Of a DNA stretch of 64,000 nt, positions 51,884 through 60,222 are shown in pieces (positions within the stretch are counted from its first letter, which is position 1; each line of letters begins with the position of its first letter). The position numbers and the translations under genes are program-made. Below the pieces are notes generated by a model. That model was not told where the DNA came from, ran no database searches, and worked only from the letters and a program-made list of their open reading frames with translations. Source of the stretch: CAWDNM01 sp964521195 (GTDB taxonomy: Bacteria > Actinomycetota > Coriobacteriia > Anaerosomatales > JAAXUF01); the NCBI GenBank assembly GCA_964521195.1, contig CAZFRE010000004.1, positions 62,001 to 126,000 of the forward strand, read 5' to 3'.

Positions 51884-53506
51884 CTATGCCTCACCTCCGA
51901 CAGGTACGGTGTCAGCACCGTCAGTGACGGGGCTGGTGCTCACGAAGTCCGGGTAGGCCAGCACGCCCATCTCGGTGGCATCAAGGCCGGCGACCTCGTC
52001 GGTTGCCGAGGAGCGGATACCCATGATCGCGTTCTGGGCCTTGAAGAAGAGGTAGAACAGTCCGAACGCCCACGACGCGGCGACGATCACCGCGATGAGC
52101 TGAGCGACGAGCTGGCCGGGGTCGCCGTAGAACAGGCCGGTGACCGGGGCGGGATTGCCATTGAAGCCGGCACCGTAGCTACCATCGGCGAACAGGCCGA
52201 GAGCGATCATGCCCCACGCCCCGTTCACGCCGTGGACTGATGAGGCACCGACCGGGTCGTCGACCTTGAGCTTGCGCTCGATGAAGATGACGGAGTAGAC
52301 GACGAGGATGCCGCCGATGCCGCCGATGATGACCGATGCCCACGGGCCGACGAAGGCGCAGGGAGCGGTGATCGCGACGAGTCCTGCGAGAGAACCGTTG
52401 ACCGCCATCGAGGGATCGGGCTTACCCCACAGCTTCCATACCAAGAACATCGCAGTCATCATGCCGGCGGCTCCCGCGAGCAGCGTATTGGCGATGATGA
52501 TCGAGAAGCGCATGTCGCCAGCGGCCAGGGTGGACATGCCGTTGAAGCCGAACCATCCGAAGAACAGGATGATCGTGCCCAGGATGGCCATGGGGATGTG
52601 GTGGCCGGGGATGGCGATCGGGGTGCCGTCCTTCTTGAACTTACCGATGCGGGGCCCGATCACGATGGCGCCTGCAAGCGCCGAGAACCCGCCGATCATG
52701 TGCACGACCGACGAGCCGGCGAAGTCGAGTGCGCCGTGACCGAGGCCCAGGTTGTTGCCCAGCTGCGAAAGCCAGCCGCCGCCCCAGACCCACATGCCGT
52801 AGACCGGGTAGACGACGATCGCCATGAACACGCCCATCGGGACGAACGCGGAGAACTTCCAGCGCTCAGCCATTGAGCCGGTGACGATGGTGGCGGCGGT
52901 GTCCATGAAGACGAGCTGGAAGAGGAAGAACGCGAAAATGCCGACGTCGAGCGTGCCGTCACCGAGCGACCCAAGCAGGAAGCCCTTGTAGCCAAACAGG
53001 CCCCAGCCAGGAGCGGCGGCGACGACCTTGTCCATTGCCTCCACACCGCCGAGAAGGGCGATAGAGCCGAGCCCACCGAACTGGATGGCGAAGCCGACGA
53101 GCCAGTAGGCGAGGGCGCCGACGCCGAAGACGATGAAGTTCGTCATCGCGACGTGGGCCGCGTTCTTCGAGCGGCAGAAGCCTGTCTCGACGAGCATGAA
53201 GCCTGCCTGCATGAAGAAGATGAGACAGACGCCCACGATCACGAAGAACATGTTGACGCTGATGGTCAGGTGCCCGAGGCCGGCTCCGACTTCCTCCAGC
53301 GTCGGTGCTCCCGGAGTGGCCGCGGTGACCGCGTTGATGTCACCGGTGGCGGCGCCCGTCGGGTCACCGGCGACGGCGAGGCTCGTGAGGAGCACGAACG
53401 CCACGATCGTGAGGACCAGCGTGCGCACTCCTGCGCGCCTGAGAATGTCGGGCATTCGCCCACGTACTGCGGAAGGGTCGAAGAACCGCGTAAGAAGCGA
53501 CTTCAA
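51884..53506 (-). CDS. amt: Ammonium transporter (Amt)
   Basis: 540-aa channel-type transporter for ammonium. TTG 53506 has AAGGAGGTG upstream; the frame extends further but without signals. An N-terminal signal-like helix and ~40-residue linker precede the 11-helix Amt core. Core motifs are ETGFCRSKNAAHVAMTNF, DFAGSSVVHMIGGFSALAGA (first pore His) and HGVNGAWGMIALGLFADG (second pore His). The long N-terminus is unusual but occurs in some Amt proteins. Cotranscribed with glnB, which gates the channel when nitrogen is plentiful. Confidence 0.95.
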   Translation of the reverse strand: MKSLLTRFFDPSAVRGRMPDILRRAGVRTLVLTIVAFVLLTSLAVAGDPTGAATGDINAVTAATPGAPTLEEVGAGLGHLTISVNMFFVIVGVCLIFFMQAGFMLVETGFCRSKNAAHVAMTNFIVFGVGALAYWLVGFAIQFGGLGSIALLGGVEAMDKVVAAAPGWGLFGYKGFLLGSLGDGTLDVGIFAFFLFQLVFMDTAATIVTGSMAERWKFSAFVPMGVFMAIVVYPVYGMWVWGGGWLSQLGNNLGLGHGALDFAGSSVVHMIGGFSALAGAIVIGPRIGKFKKDGTPIAIPGHHIPMAILGTIILFFGWFGFNGMSTLAAGDMRFSIIIANTLLAGAAGMMTAMFLVWKLWGKPDPSMAVNGSLAGLVAITAPCAFVGPWASVIIGGIGGILVVYSVIFIERKLKVDDPVGASSVHGVNGAWGMIALGLFADGSYGAGFNGNPAPVTGLFYGDPGQLVAQLIAVIVAASWAFGLFYLFFKAQNAIMGIRSSATDEVAGLDATEMGVLAYPDFVSTSPVTDGADTVPVGGEA

Positions 53507-53804
53507 CGCCCACACCTCCTTCGGTTGCGGCGGCCCGCGGGCAGCGGACCGCTCCTGGGGGTACAAGCGCCGTACGTCGTTGGACGGCGGTTCTCGGAGT
53601 TGCGCGAATCCCCGAGGTGGCGGCACACACCACGCCTGAACCGTAAGCGGCTCGTGTGTCGAAGGGGTTTCGCCCGCGCGAAGGCGACATGAAACTTGGG
53701 TTTCGTTTACCGACGAATCGCTACCGACCACCGCATTCCGTCTAGTCTGGGAGCTCGGAAGTCCGCAACACTGCAGTCACTTCTGCCAGCGAAAGGGCGC
53801 GGGG
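53507..53804. other. Divergent intergenic region amt / antiporter
   Basis: About 300 bp with no credible gene. It must hold the divergent promoters of amt (left) and the antiporter gene (right); I could not pick out clear -10/-35 pairs. Confidence 0.5.
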
Positions 53805-55004
53805 ATGGAAGAGGGTTCGCACGTACTTATCGCCTTGTTGGTCGTGTTCGCGGCCGGCAAGTTCATGGGCGAAGTGTTCGAGCGGCTTCGGCAGCCCGCG
53901 GTCATCGGCGAACTGCTCGCCGGCATCCTCATCGGCCCCGGCATGCTCGCGTGGGCCCAGCCGTCCGAGACACTCTCCACGGTCTCGACCATGGGCGTCA
54001 TCGTGCTGATGTTCTCGGTGGGCCTCGAGACGCGTCCGTCCGAGCTGTTCAAGGTGGGCATCAGGTCCGCGGTGGTCGGAGCCGTGGGCATCGTGCTACC
54101 GCTCGTCGCGGGGTTCTACTTCGGGACGGCGATGGGTTTTGGTCGGCCCGAGGCCATCTTCATAGGGACGGCGCTCGTGGCAACGTCGGTCGGCATCACC
54201 GCTCGAGTGCTGGCAGACCGGGGGTTCCTGTCCACCACTGAGGCGCGAATCATCCTTGCGGCCGCGGTCATCGACGACGTGCTCGGCATGCTCGTGTTGT
54301 CGTTCGCGATCGGGTCGGCCGAAGGCGCAGTCGATTTCACGCACATCGCCATTCTGGTTGCGCAGGTCGTGCTGTTCATCGGATTCGAGCTGTGGCTGGC
54401 GCCAATCATCGTGAAGCGGCACGGGCACTGGCTCGACCGGCTCAAGATCCCCAATGCGGGCTTCGTGGTCGCCCTGATCGTGATGCTTGCCATGGCGGCG
54501 CTCTCAGAGCTCATCGGGCTCGCAGGCATCGTCGGTGCGTTCTTCGCGGGAATGATGTTCGCCGAGACCGAGGATCGATGGGAGCTTTCGCGGCAGGTCC
54601 GCCCGCTCTACGAGTGGCTGGTGCCGTACTTCTTCGTTGTCACCGGTATGCACGTCGAGCCCTCCCTGTTCGCCTCGTCCAAGGTTCTCGTACCGGGCCT
54701 CGTGCTCGTCGCGATCGCGATCGTGACCAAGATCGTCGGCTGCGGCCTTGGCGCCTGGGGCATCGGCTGGAAGCGCATGCTCGCAATCGGTGTCGGCATG
54801 GTTCCGCGCGGCGAGGTGGGTCTCATCATCGCTTCAACGGGCCTGGCGATGGGCATCATCGGCGATGTCACCTATGCGATGGTGATCCTCGTCGTCATGC
54901 TCACGACGATCGTGGTGCCTCCGCTTCTCGCGGTGCTCTTCCCGTGGGCGACAGGCGCGACGCCGCATCCCGTCGACATCGACACCGACGAGGTCATCGC
55001 GTAG
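53805..55004 (+). CDS. CPA2-type cation:proton antiporter
   Basis: 399-aa membrane protein with about 12 helices and the CPA2 (Kef/NapA-like) core: LRQPAVIGELLAGILIGP, SVGLETRPSELFKVG, TALVATSVGITARVL and AAVIDDVLGMLVLS, with the ion-binding Asp pair in IDDV. It has no cytoplasmic TrkA-N or KTN domain, so it is a short NapA-type Na+/H+ or K+/H+ exchanger rather than Kef. ATG 53805 follows AAAGGGCG at loose spacing. A universal stress protein gene follows 200 nt later. Confidence 0.88.
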   Translation: MEEGSHVLIALLVVFAAGKFMGEVFERLRQPAVIGELLAGILIGPGMLAWAQPSETLSTVSTMGVIVLMFSVGLETRPSELFKVGIRSAVVGAVGIVLPLVAGFYFGTAMGFGRPEAIFIGTALVATSVGITARVLADRGFLSTTEARIILAAAVIDDVLGMLVLSFAIGSAEGAVDFTHIAILVAQVVLFIGFELWLAPIIVKRHGHWLDRLKIPNAGFVVALIVMLAMAALSELIGLAGIVGAFFAGMMFAETEDRWELSRQVRPLYEWLVPYFFVVTGMHVEPSLFASSKVLVPGLVLVAIAIVTKIVGCGLGAWGIGWKRMLAIGVGMVPRGEVGLIIASTGLAMGIIGDVTYAMVILVVMLTTIVVPPLLAVLFPWATGATPHPVDIDTDEVIA

Positions 55005-55215
55005 CCAAGGCGCCATCCACTCGCCCGCCCTCACACGCCGCTCGCCCTCGGCGCGGTTTCACCGCTTACCGTTCTCTGAGCACCACTCACCACCGTTCGT
55101 CCGCCACTCACCAAAGGCGGCCGTCTGCACCACTTCTCAGGGGTCTAACCTGCACGTGTCGGCGTGTCGCGCCGGCTGCGCACACGTTGGCACCAGATGA
55201 GGAGAGGTGAGGTGG

Positions 55216-55704
55216 ATGAAGGTTTGTATCAAGGGGGCAGCCGAGGACGTCAAGCTTGAGGACCTCCAGGACGTATGTCTCGACTTCGACCGGATCCTGC
55301 TCGCTACTGACGGCTCTGAGCCCGCGGTTCTCGCGACGCAGTACGCGGTGACCTTGGCGAAGACCTACGGCGCGAGCATCCTGGCGATCTACGTCGATGA
55401 CGGCATGGATGCAATGCAGCTTCCCGAGGAGATCGAGAGCGACGACTCCTGGGAGGGCTACCACCCGTCTGTCAAGGGGCTGGCGGTCGCCAAGGTCATG
55501 GCGGAGCGCAACGACGTGCCCGTGACCGCGAAGGTCGTTCGTGGCGGCGTCGCCAAGCAGATCATCAAGGTCGCGCAGGACATCGATGCTGACCTGATAG
55601 TGCTCGGCGAGACCGGCCGGACAGGCCTGAAGCGCCTCGGGATGGGCAGCATAGCCGAGACCGTCATCAAGGGCGCCGAGACGCCCGTACTCGTCATCAA
55701 GTAG
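55216..55704 (+). CDS. Universal stress protein (UspA family)
   Basis: 162-aa ATP-binding-type Usp. After ~15 unusual N-terminal residues the fold begins RILLATDGSEPAVLATQYAVTLAK and ends with the nucleotide loop GETGRTGLKRLGMGSIAETVIKGAETPVLVI (read in adjacent blocks; G-2X-G-9X-G-S pattern). ATG 55216 follows GAGGTG. It sits just before the symporter operon; Usp genes are often placed beside ActP-type symporters, suggesting joint regulation. Confidence 0.9.
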   Translation: MKVCIKGAAEDVKLEDLQDVCLDFDRILLATDGSEPAVLATQYAVTLAKTYGASILAIYVDDGMDAMQLPEEIESDDSWEGYHPSVKGLAVAKVMAERNDVPVTAKVVRGGVAKQIIKVAQDIDADLIVLGETGRTGLKRLGMGSIAETVIKGAETPVLVIK

Positions 55705-55734
55705 ACACGTCAACCAAGAATAGGGAGGTGCGAA

Positions 55735-56121
55735 ATGGGAGAGGGCATCACTTCATCGAAAGGCAAGCTCAGCGTCGTCAATGGCATGACGATCATGGAG
55801 GTCGGCGGCCACGTCGACACCATGGAGACTGTCGACACCGTCTTCAAGGAGCAGCGCAAGCTGAGCTTCACCTACGGCGCGATCTTCTTCGCGGTCACTC
55901 TGGGCATCCCGGCGGGGTCCGTATGGGTCGAGTCCTGGTATGGCAAGCCGATCTGGGGAGGGTTCACGCCCAACTACCTCTTCGTCTCGCTGCTGTACTT
56001 CGTGTTCCTCTGGGTCATGGCGTGGACGTTCTCCGCGCAGGCCGACAAGCTCGACGACAAGATCAACGCGATGGCTGACGCCGCGGAGAAGAAGCTGAAC
56101 CGGGGCGGTGATGCGTCGTGA
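55735..56121 (+). CDS. Small two-helix membrane subunit of a sodium:solute symporter (YjcH-like)
   Basis: 128-aa protein with two hydrophobic helices (residues ~48-68 and ~82-102) flanked by charged tails, resembling DUF485/DUF4212 small subunits that accompany SSS-family transporters (YjcH-ActP in E. coli). An N-terminal ~35-residue extension precedes the core. GGGAGGTG precedes its ATG, and its stop overlaps the symporter start (GTGA). Confidence 0.8.
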   Translation: MGEGITSSKGKLSVVNGMTIMEVGGHVDTMETVDTVFKEQRKLSFTYGAIFFAVTLGIPAGSVWVESWYGKPIWGGFTPNYLFVSLLYFVFLWVMAWTFSAQADKLDDKINAMADAAEKKLNRGGDAS

Positions 56122-58010
56122 ACACAATCGCCATCACACTCGTCGTCGTCCTGATCCTGTTCACGATCGGCCTTTCCATCTTCTCGCGTAGGTTCACTCG
56201 TACAACGGCGGACTTCTACCTCGCCGGACGCAAGGTCGGTTCCTTCACGAACGCGTCGGCGATCTCCGGCGACTATCTGTCAGCGGCCTCGTTTCTGGGC
56301 GTCGCGGGCGCGGTGTACGCGTCGGGCCTCGACGGCGTGTGGTACGCGGCGGGCTTCGCCGGCGGCTTCATGGTCGTCGTGCTCTTCATCGCCTCGCCGC
56401 TTCGCCGGTTTGGTGAGTACACGGTTGCTGACTTCGCGTTCGGTCGCTTCGGCACGAGCCGCATGCGGCTGCTGACGGTGCTCGCAGTTCTGCTCACGTC
56501 GCTGTTCTACATGGCGCCCCAGATGTACGGCGCGGGCACCACGTGGCAGGTCCTCGTGGGCACGGGCATCTTCGGTATGGACCCGTACACATCCGGCGTC
56601 GTCGTGGTCGCCGTCATCATGATGTTCTACGTCGCCGTGGGTGGCATGAAGGGCACCACGCTCAATCAGGTGTTCCAGTTCTGGTGGCTCTGGTTCGCCA
56701 TGTTCCTGGTCGTGATCTTCTCCTTCGGCAGTGGCTTCAACTACTCGGATGCCCTGAAGCAGATGAGCTACGCCGCCGACGGCACCGGCAAGAAGCTGGT
56801 TGCGACGAAGACGATGACCATTGCCGAACTCAATGCACCAATCAAGAACCCGCAGACTGGTCAGGTCGTCATGGGTGATGACGGCAAGCCCAAGACGGCG
56901 TACGCCAATGCCAAGGCCACGATGAAGCCGGAGACGTTCGCGGCGATCGAGGCCACCATCGCAGCTCACGCGGGTGACGAGGCGTGGGCCAAGAAGACCA
57001 AGGTCAACGTGCTTCTGGGCCAGGCGAACAAGCTGCACACGCTGCGCGTGATGCTCTTCAACGAGCCGGGCCACCGCTACAACTGGCTCGACCAGTTCTC
57101 GATGGTGCTTGCGCTCGTGCTGGGCACCGCAGGCCTTCCGCACATCCTGAACCGCTACTACACCAACCCGTCCGGTAAGGCGGCTCGCCGTTCGACCTTC
57201 TGGGTGCTCGTGTTCATCGGCACGTTCTACATATTCGCGCCGATCGCCGGTCTCGCCGGTCGTATGTTCATCTCTGACGCGACGTCCAATGGGACCTTCA
57301 CCGGCACCGCGCCGCTCGTCGACGGATTCCTGGTCAAGTCCGACCAGCTCATGCCGGCGATCGGGCAGCTGCTGGGCGGCGACTGGCTGATGGGTATCGT
57401 GGCTGCCGGCGCGTTTGCCGCCATGTTCTCGACCATCGGTGGACTGTTGATCGCGGCCGCCTCGGCCATCGGTCATGACGTGTACGAGAAGTACATCAAC
57501 ACGAACGCCTCCGAAGCCAAGCGTGTCGCGGTGGCCAAGATCTCCGTCGTGTCGTTCGCGCTCATCGCTCTTGGCCTCGGCCTTGTCATCCCGGCCTCAG
57601 GCCTCGACAAGGCGTACCCGGCGCTGATCGCGATGATGGTCACGTGGGCGTTCGCGGTGGGTGGCTCGGCGTTCGTGCCCATGCTGCTGACGGGCATCTG
57701 GTGGAAGAAGACCACCGAGGTCGGTGCGATCACGGGCATGTTCGTGGGTCTCGCCGGCTCGATCACCTTCATCTTCCTGAACATCCTCCAGCAGCTGAAG
57801 ATCATCCCCACCACGGGCGCGCTCGGCTTCCTGGGCTCGCTCACCTTCCCGACGATCTTCATCTTCCCGCTCGCTGTTGCGACGATCGTGATCGTGAGTC
57901 TGATGCACCGGAAGCTCCCGGCAAACGTCGACGAGATCTGGATGCGTATCCATGGCACCGCCTCCGAGCGTCACGAGCGTGACATCGAGGCAGCCATCGA
58001 GAAGGGCTAA
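56118..58010 (+). CDS. Sodium:solute symporter, ActP-like (SSS family)
   Basis: 630-aa transporter with about 13 helices, probably for acetate or another short monocarboxylate. Family blocks: DFYLAGRKVGSFTNASAISGDYLSAASFLG, GEYTVADFAFGRFG, LGTAGLPHILNRYYT and GAFAAMFSTIGGLLIAAASAIGHDVY. A hydrophilic insertion of about 110 residues (around 215-325, rich in Lys/Ala/Thr) separates two helices and would lie outside the membrane; ordinary ActP lacks it. Followed by a strong terminator. The substrate is inferred from family only. Confidence 0.9.
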   Translation: MNTIAITLVVVLILFTIGLSIFSRRFTRTTADFYLAGRKVGSFTNASAISGDYLSAASFLGVAGAVYASGLDGVWYAAGFAGGFMVVVLFIASPLRRFGEYTVADFAFGRFGTSRMRLLTVLAVLLTSLFYMAPQMYGAGTTWQVLVGTGIFGMDPYTSGVVVVAVIMMFYVAVGGMKGTTLNQVFQFWWLWFAMFLVVIFSFGSGFNYSDALKQMSYAADGTGKKLVATKTMTIAELNAPIKNPQTGQVVMGDDGKPKTAYANAKATMKPETFAAIEATIAAHAGDEAWAKKTKVNVLLGQANKLHTLRVMLFNEPGHRYNWLDQFSMVLALVLGTAGLPHILNRYYTNPSGKAARRSTFWVLVFIGTFYIFAPIAGLAGRMFISDATSNGTFTGTAPLVDGFLVKSDQLMPAIGQLLGGDWLMGIVAAGAFAAMFSTIGGLLIAAASAIGHDVYEKYINTNASEAKRVAVAKISVVSFALIALGLGLVIPASGLDKAYPALIAMMVTWAFAVGGSAFVPMLLTGIWWKKTTEVGAITGMFVGLAGSITFIFLNILQQLKIIPTTGALGFLGSLTFPTIFIFPLAVATIVIVSLMHRKLPANVDEIWMRIHGTASERHERDIEAAIEKG

Positions 58011-58045
58011 CCGCAAGGCGCCCGCTCGAAGCTCGCGTCGCACGA

Positions 58046-58080
58046 TGGACCCCCGGCCGTACAGCTCGGCCGGGGGTCCA
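58046..58080 (+). terminator. Terminator of the symporter operon
   Basis: TGGACCCCCGGCCG (58046-58059) and CGGCCGGGGGTCCA (58067-58080) are perfect complements, followed by GTGTTTCT. Confidence 0.85.
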
Positions 58081-58136
58081 GTGTTTCTCGCTTCAGGGGG
58101 AGGCCGGGGTCGGTCGTGCATCTCGCGCGGACGATG

Positions 58137-59387
58137 CTATACTCTCCCGCGCACGGGGACGTAGCTCAGCTGGGAGAGCATCGGCTTTGCAAGCCGAGGG
58201 TCGAGGGTTCGAGCCCCTTCGTCTCCACCATGCATACGCGCAGGTCGAGGGCCTATCGGGCTCTCGGCCTGCTTCGTTTCTGAGCCGCTTGTAAGCATTT
58301 TGTCATCAAGATTCTCACGCACAGCCCCGAAGATGGTCGCGTCCAGGCGGCTGCTCGCGTCTCGCTGTGCATCCGGAAGCAGGTGCGCGTAGCGGTCTAC
58401 TGTCGTCTTGATCGAGCTGTGCCCGAGCTGTGACTGGACGTACTTCAGGTTCTCGCCTTGGTTGATGAGCATCGAGGCGAACGTGTGCCGCAGGTCGTGG
58501 AAACGGATGCGGCGAAGTTCGGCCCTCTCAAGCGTCGGGTCGAACACTCGCTTGCGCAGGTTTGCACCGTCCATCGGCGTGCCAGTCGGTGTCGGGAACA
58601 CCAGATCGTAGGGCGAGTACTCCACCGTCATCTGATGCCCGAGCAGGATTGCCGAGAGCCTGTCGCTCATGGCGATGGTACGAACCGAGTGGTTGGACTT
58701 CGGCTCAACGAACTGCCCCTTATACAAGCTCCTGCGCACGCGTATGGTCTGCCTGTGCCAGTCGATGTCGCCCCACTGCAGCGCCAATAGCTCGCCTTGG
58801 CGCATCCCGGTCATCACGGCGGTTGCCAGCAGCGCGTAGTGGCGCTCGTCGGCTGCGGCGAGGAGTGTGCGCACTTCGTCGGGCGTGAGGAAGTCCATCT
58901 CCACGTGTGGCACGCGCGGGGCTTTGATGCCAGTCGCTGGGTTACGGGACAGGTGGCCCCAGAGCTCCGCGTCGCTGAACATCTTGCGCAGCAGTACCAG
59001 GTGCGCGCGCAGGGTCGCAGGGGAGAGCCCTGCGCCGCTCTGCTCGGCAAGGTAGCGCTGCACATCGCCTGTCGTGATCGCGGAGAGCTTCTTGGCTCCG
59101 AACGCGCGCCTATAGGGGCCGTTCACGCGGCTGGTGTAGGTCGCCAGAGTCGAGGCCTTCACGTTCACGGCGGCGTAGTCGGCAAGCCAGCGCTTGGCGA
59201 ACGCGCCGAACGTGATGTCCTCGATCTCGCGATACAGACCCGCATGAAGCTGCGCCTGAACGGTGTCCAGGTACTTCTCCGCGTCCTTCTTGCGCGGGCT
59301 GACTGCCTTGCTGCGCTGTCGGCCCTCGCCGTCGCGCCAGTAGGCGTAGTAGGTCTCGCCGCGCCTTCGTATGAATCCCCGTGCCAT
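58137..59387 (-). CDS. int: Tyrosine integrase reading out through tRNA-Ala
   Basis: 416-aa phage-type tyrosine recombinase that inserts and excises the element. AGGAGGTGA precedes ATG 59387. The N-terminal AP2-like arm-binding region (FIRRRGETYYAYWRDGEGRQRSK) is followed by a SAM-like core-binding domain and a catalytic domain with Arg in TGMRQGELLALQW, HDLRHTFASML, LGHSS and Tyr in TVDRYAHLL. The C-terminal tail after RLAK is encoded by host DNA, because the frame runs antisense through the whole tRNA gene and stops at 58137. In the excised circle the frame would instead end 7 codons after the core (stop at 63194-63196). Confidence 0.93.
   Translation of the reverse strand: MARGFIRRRGETYYAYWRDGEGRQRSKAVSPRKKDAEKYLDTVQAQLHAGLYREIEDITFGAFAKRWLADYAAVNVKASTLATYTSRVNGPYRRAFGAKKLSAITTGDVQRYLAEQSGAGLSPATLRAHLVLLRKMFSDAELWGHLSRNPATGIKAPRVPHVEMDFLTPDEVRTLLAAADERHYALLATAVMTGMRQGELLALQWGDIDWHRQTIRVRRSLYKGQFVEPKSNHSVRTIAMSDRLSAILLGHQMTVEYSPYDLVFPTPTGTPMDGANLRKRVFDPTLERAELRRIRFHDLRHTFASMLINQGENLKYVQSQLGHSSIKTTVDRYAHLLPDAQRDASSRLDATIFGAVRENLDDKMLTSGSETKQAESPIGPRPARMHGGDEGARTLDPRLAKPMLSQLSYVPVRGRV
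58155..58230 (+). tRNA. tRNA-Ala (anticodon UGC), used as integration site
   Basis: A complete cloverleaf with encoded CCA. The acceptor stem contains G3:U70, the alanine identity pair; anticodon stem UCGGC/GCCGA encloses UUUGCAA. The 3' part from 58185 on is the left copy of a 46-bp att repeat, so this tRNA is a hybrid: host 5' half and element-supplied 3' half. Confidence 0.97.
58185..58230. repeat. attL: attL: 46-bp att core in tRNA-Ala
   Basis: Identical for 46 bp to 63218-63263, from the anticodon loop (ctttgcaagccgag...) through the encoded CCA. Flanking bases differ on both sides. Same orientation, bounding the 5.03-kb element. Confidence 0.95.
58240..58280 (+). terminator. Element-side terminator for tRNA-Ala
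   Basis: GCAGGTCGAGGGCC (58240-58253) and GGCTCTCGGCCTGC (58259-58272) pair with two G-U pairs, followed by TTCGTTTC. It resembles the host terminator that remains beyond attR at 63273-63312, so the element appears to replace the tRNA terminator it displaced. Confidence 0.7.
58290..58308. repeat. 19-bp direct repeat, left copy (candidate integrase arm site)
   Basis: tgtaagcattttgtcatca occurs here, 59 bp inside attL and within the integrase 3' coding region, and again at 63080-63098 in the same orientation, 119 bp inside attR. In circular form the two would flank the core like arm-type sites of lambda-class integrases. Confidence 0.7.
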
Positions 59388-59424
59388 ATCGAATCACCTC
59401 CTTTCCGAGTGGTTTTGCATCGCG

Positions 59425-59883
59425 CTATTCGGGCTGCTCTGATCGCAGCCGATTGATGAGCAACTGGACGATTCGCTGATCGTCGGTCGTCAGGTCGTCC
59501 CAACCGTCTGGGCCGTTCGGTACGGCGGGCCCGCTGCTGACCCACTGTGCGAGCTCGGGGAGCTCACGGATGATGCCCTCGAAGTAGATGAGCTCGTCGC
59601 CGTGCAGCCGGTCTTTGAGCCAAGCAACAGCCCGGTCGATGTTCTCGAAGTACGCGCCGCTATCGAAGGTGAACCCCGCAGGCTCGAGCAGCTTGTAGTT
59701 GGGCACTTCAAGCGCGCCAGCAATCCGCATGAGCACGGCCTTCGAGGGCCTGCGGTCTCCCGACTCAATCTGCGTGAGATAGGGGGCACTCACGCCCGCC
59801 CGTCGCGCGAGCTCGGCCTTGGTCATGTCCTTTGAGTCGCGAATAGCTGTCACTAGTAGCCCTATGTGCCGCTCAGTCGCCAT
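59425..59883 (-). CDS. Xre-family repressor of the mobile element
   Basis: 152-aa protein with an N-terminal lambda-type helix-turn-helix (MTKAELARRAGVSAPYLTQIESGDRRPS in adjacent blocks, residues ~20-48) and a ~90-residue C-terminal region of no recognised family, ending in an acidic segment. It lies 37 nt upstream of int on the same strand and next to the divergent control region, the position of an element master repressor. ATG 59883 follows GGGAGCG. Confidence 0.85.
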   Translation of the reverse strand: MATERHIGLLVTAIRDSKDMTKAELARRAGVSAPYLTQIESGDRRPSKAVLMRIAGALEVPNYKLLEPAGFTFDSGAYFENIDRAVAWLKDRLHGDELIYFEGIIRELPELAQWVSSGPAVPNGPDGWDDLTTDDQRIVQLLINRLRSEQPE

Positions 59884-59904
59884 CGGGGCGCTCCCTTCTC
59901 TGTC

Positions 59905-59945
59905 AGCAGGATTGTCCCAAACTGAGCAGGACTTAGCAAGAGCAA
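59905..59945. promoter_or_regulatory. Control region of the element: leftward promoter and repeated AGCAgg words
   Basis: On the minus strand TTGCTA (59939-59934), a 17-nt spacer and GACAAT (59916-59911) make a plausible promoter for the repressor. AGCAGG at 59905 and 59925 (20 bp apart) and AGCAAG/AGCAAA at 59935 and 59941 are candidate operator words overlapping it. A weaker rightward promoter (TTTGCA-18-TAGTCT, about 59958-59987) may serve the xis-rep-old genes. Confidence 0.5.
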
Positions 59946-60033
59946 ACGCCAGAAGGTTTGCAATCCATCGCAGGCGGCGCTAGTCTTAGCCGCAGCAAAG
60001 CCAAACGGCATTGCAGTAGAAGGGAGGTGAAAG

Positions 60034-60222
60034 ATGGAGCAGAAGAACAGCGAGGCCGCACGCCTGGTCACAGTGGCCGAGCTCGCGGAGTTCTTGCAGG
60101 TGCCCGAGACCTGGATTTACGAGCGCACCGCCAAGAACACGATTCCCGTTGTGCGCGTGGGTCGCTACGTACGGTTCAGCAAGGGGCAGGTGATCGCATG
60201 GCTCTCGGCGGGTGGGCACTAG
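60034..60222 (+). CDS. xis: Small MerR/Xis-type DNA-binding protein (excisionase candidate)
   Basis: 62-aa helix-turn-helix protein of the DNA-binding/excisionase family: LVTVAELAEFLQVPETWIYERTAKNTIPVVRVGRYVRFSKGQVIAWL read in adjacent blocks. GGGAGGTGAAAG precedes its ATG. It probably bends att DNA to direct excision or controls the rightward genes. Its end overlaps the rep start by 11 nt. Confidence 0.88.
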   Translation: MEQKNSEAARLVTVAELAEFLQVPETWIYERTAKNTIPVVRVGRYVRFSKGQVIAWLSAGGH

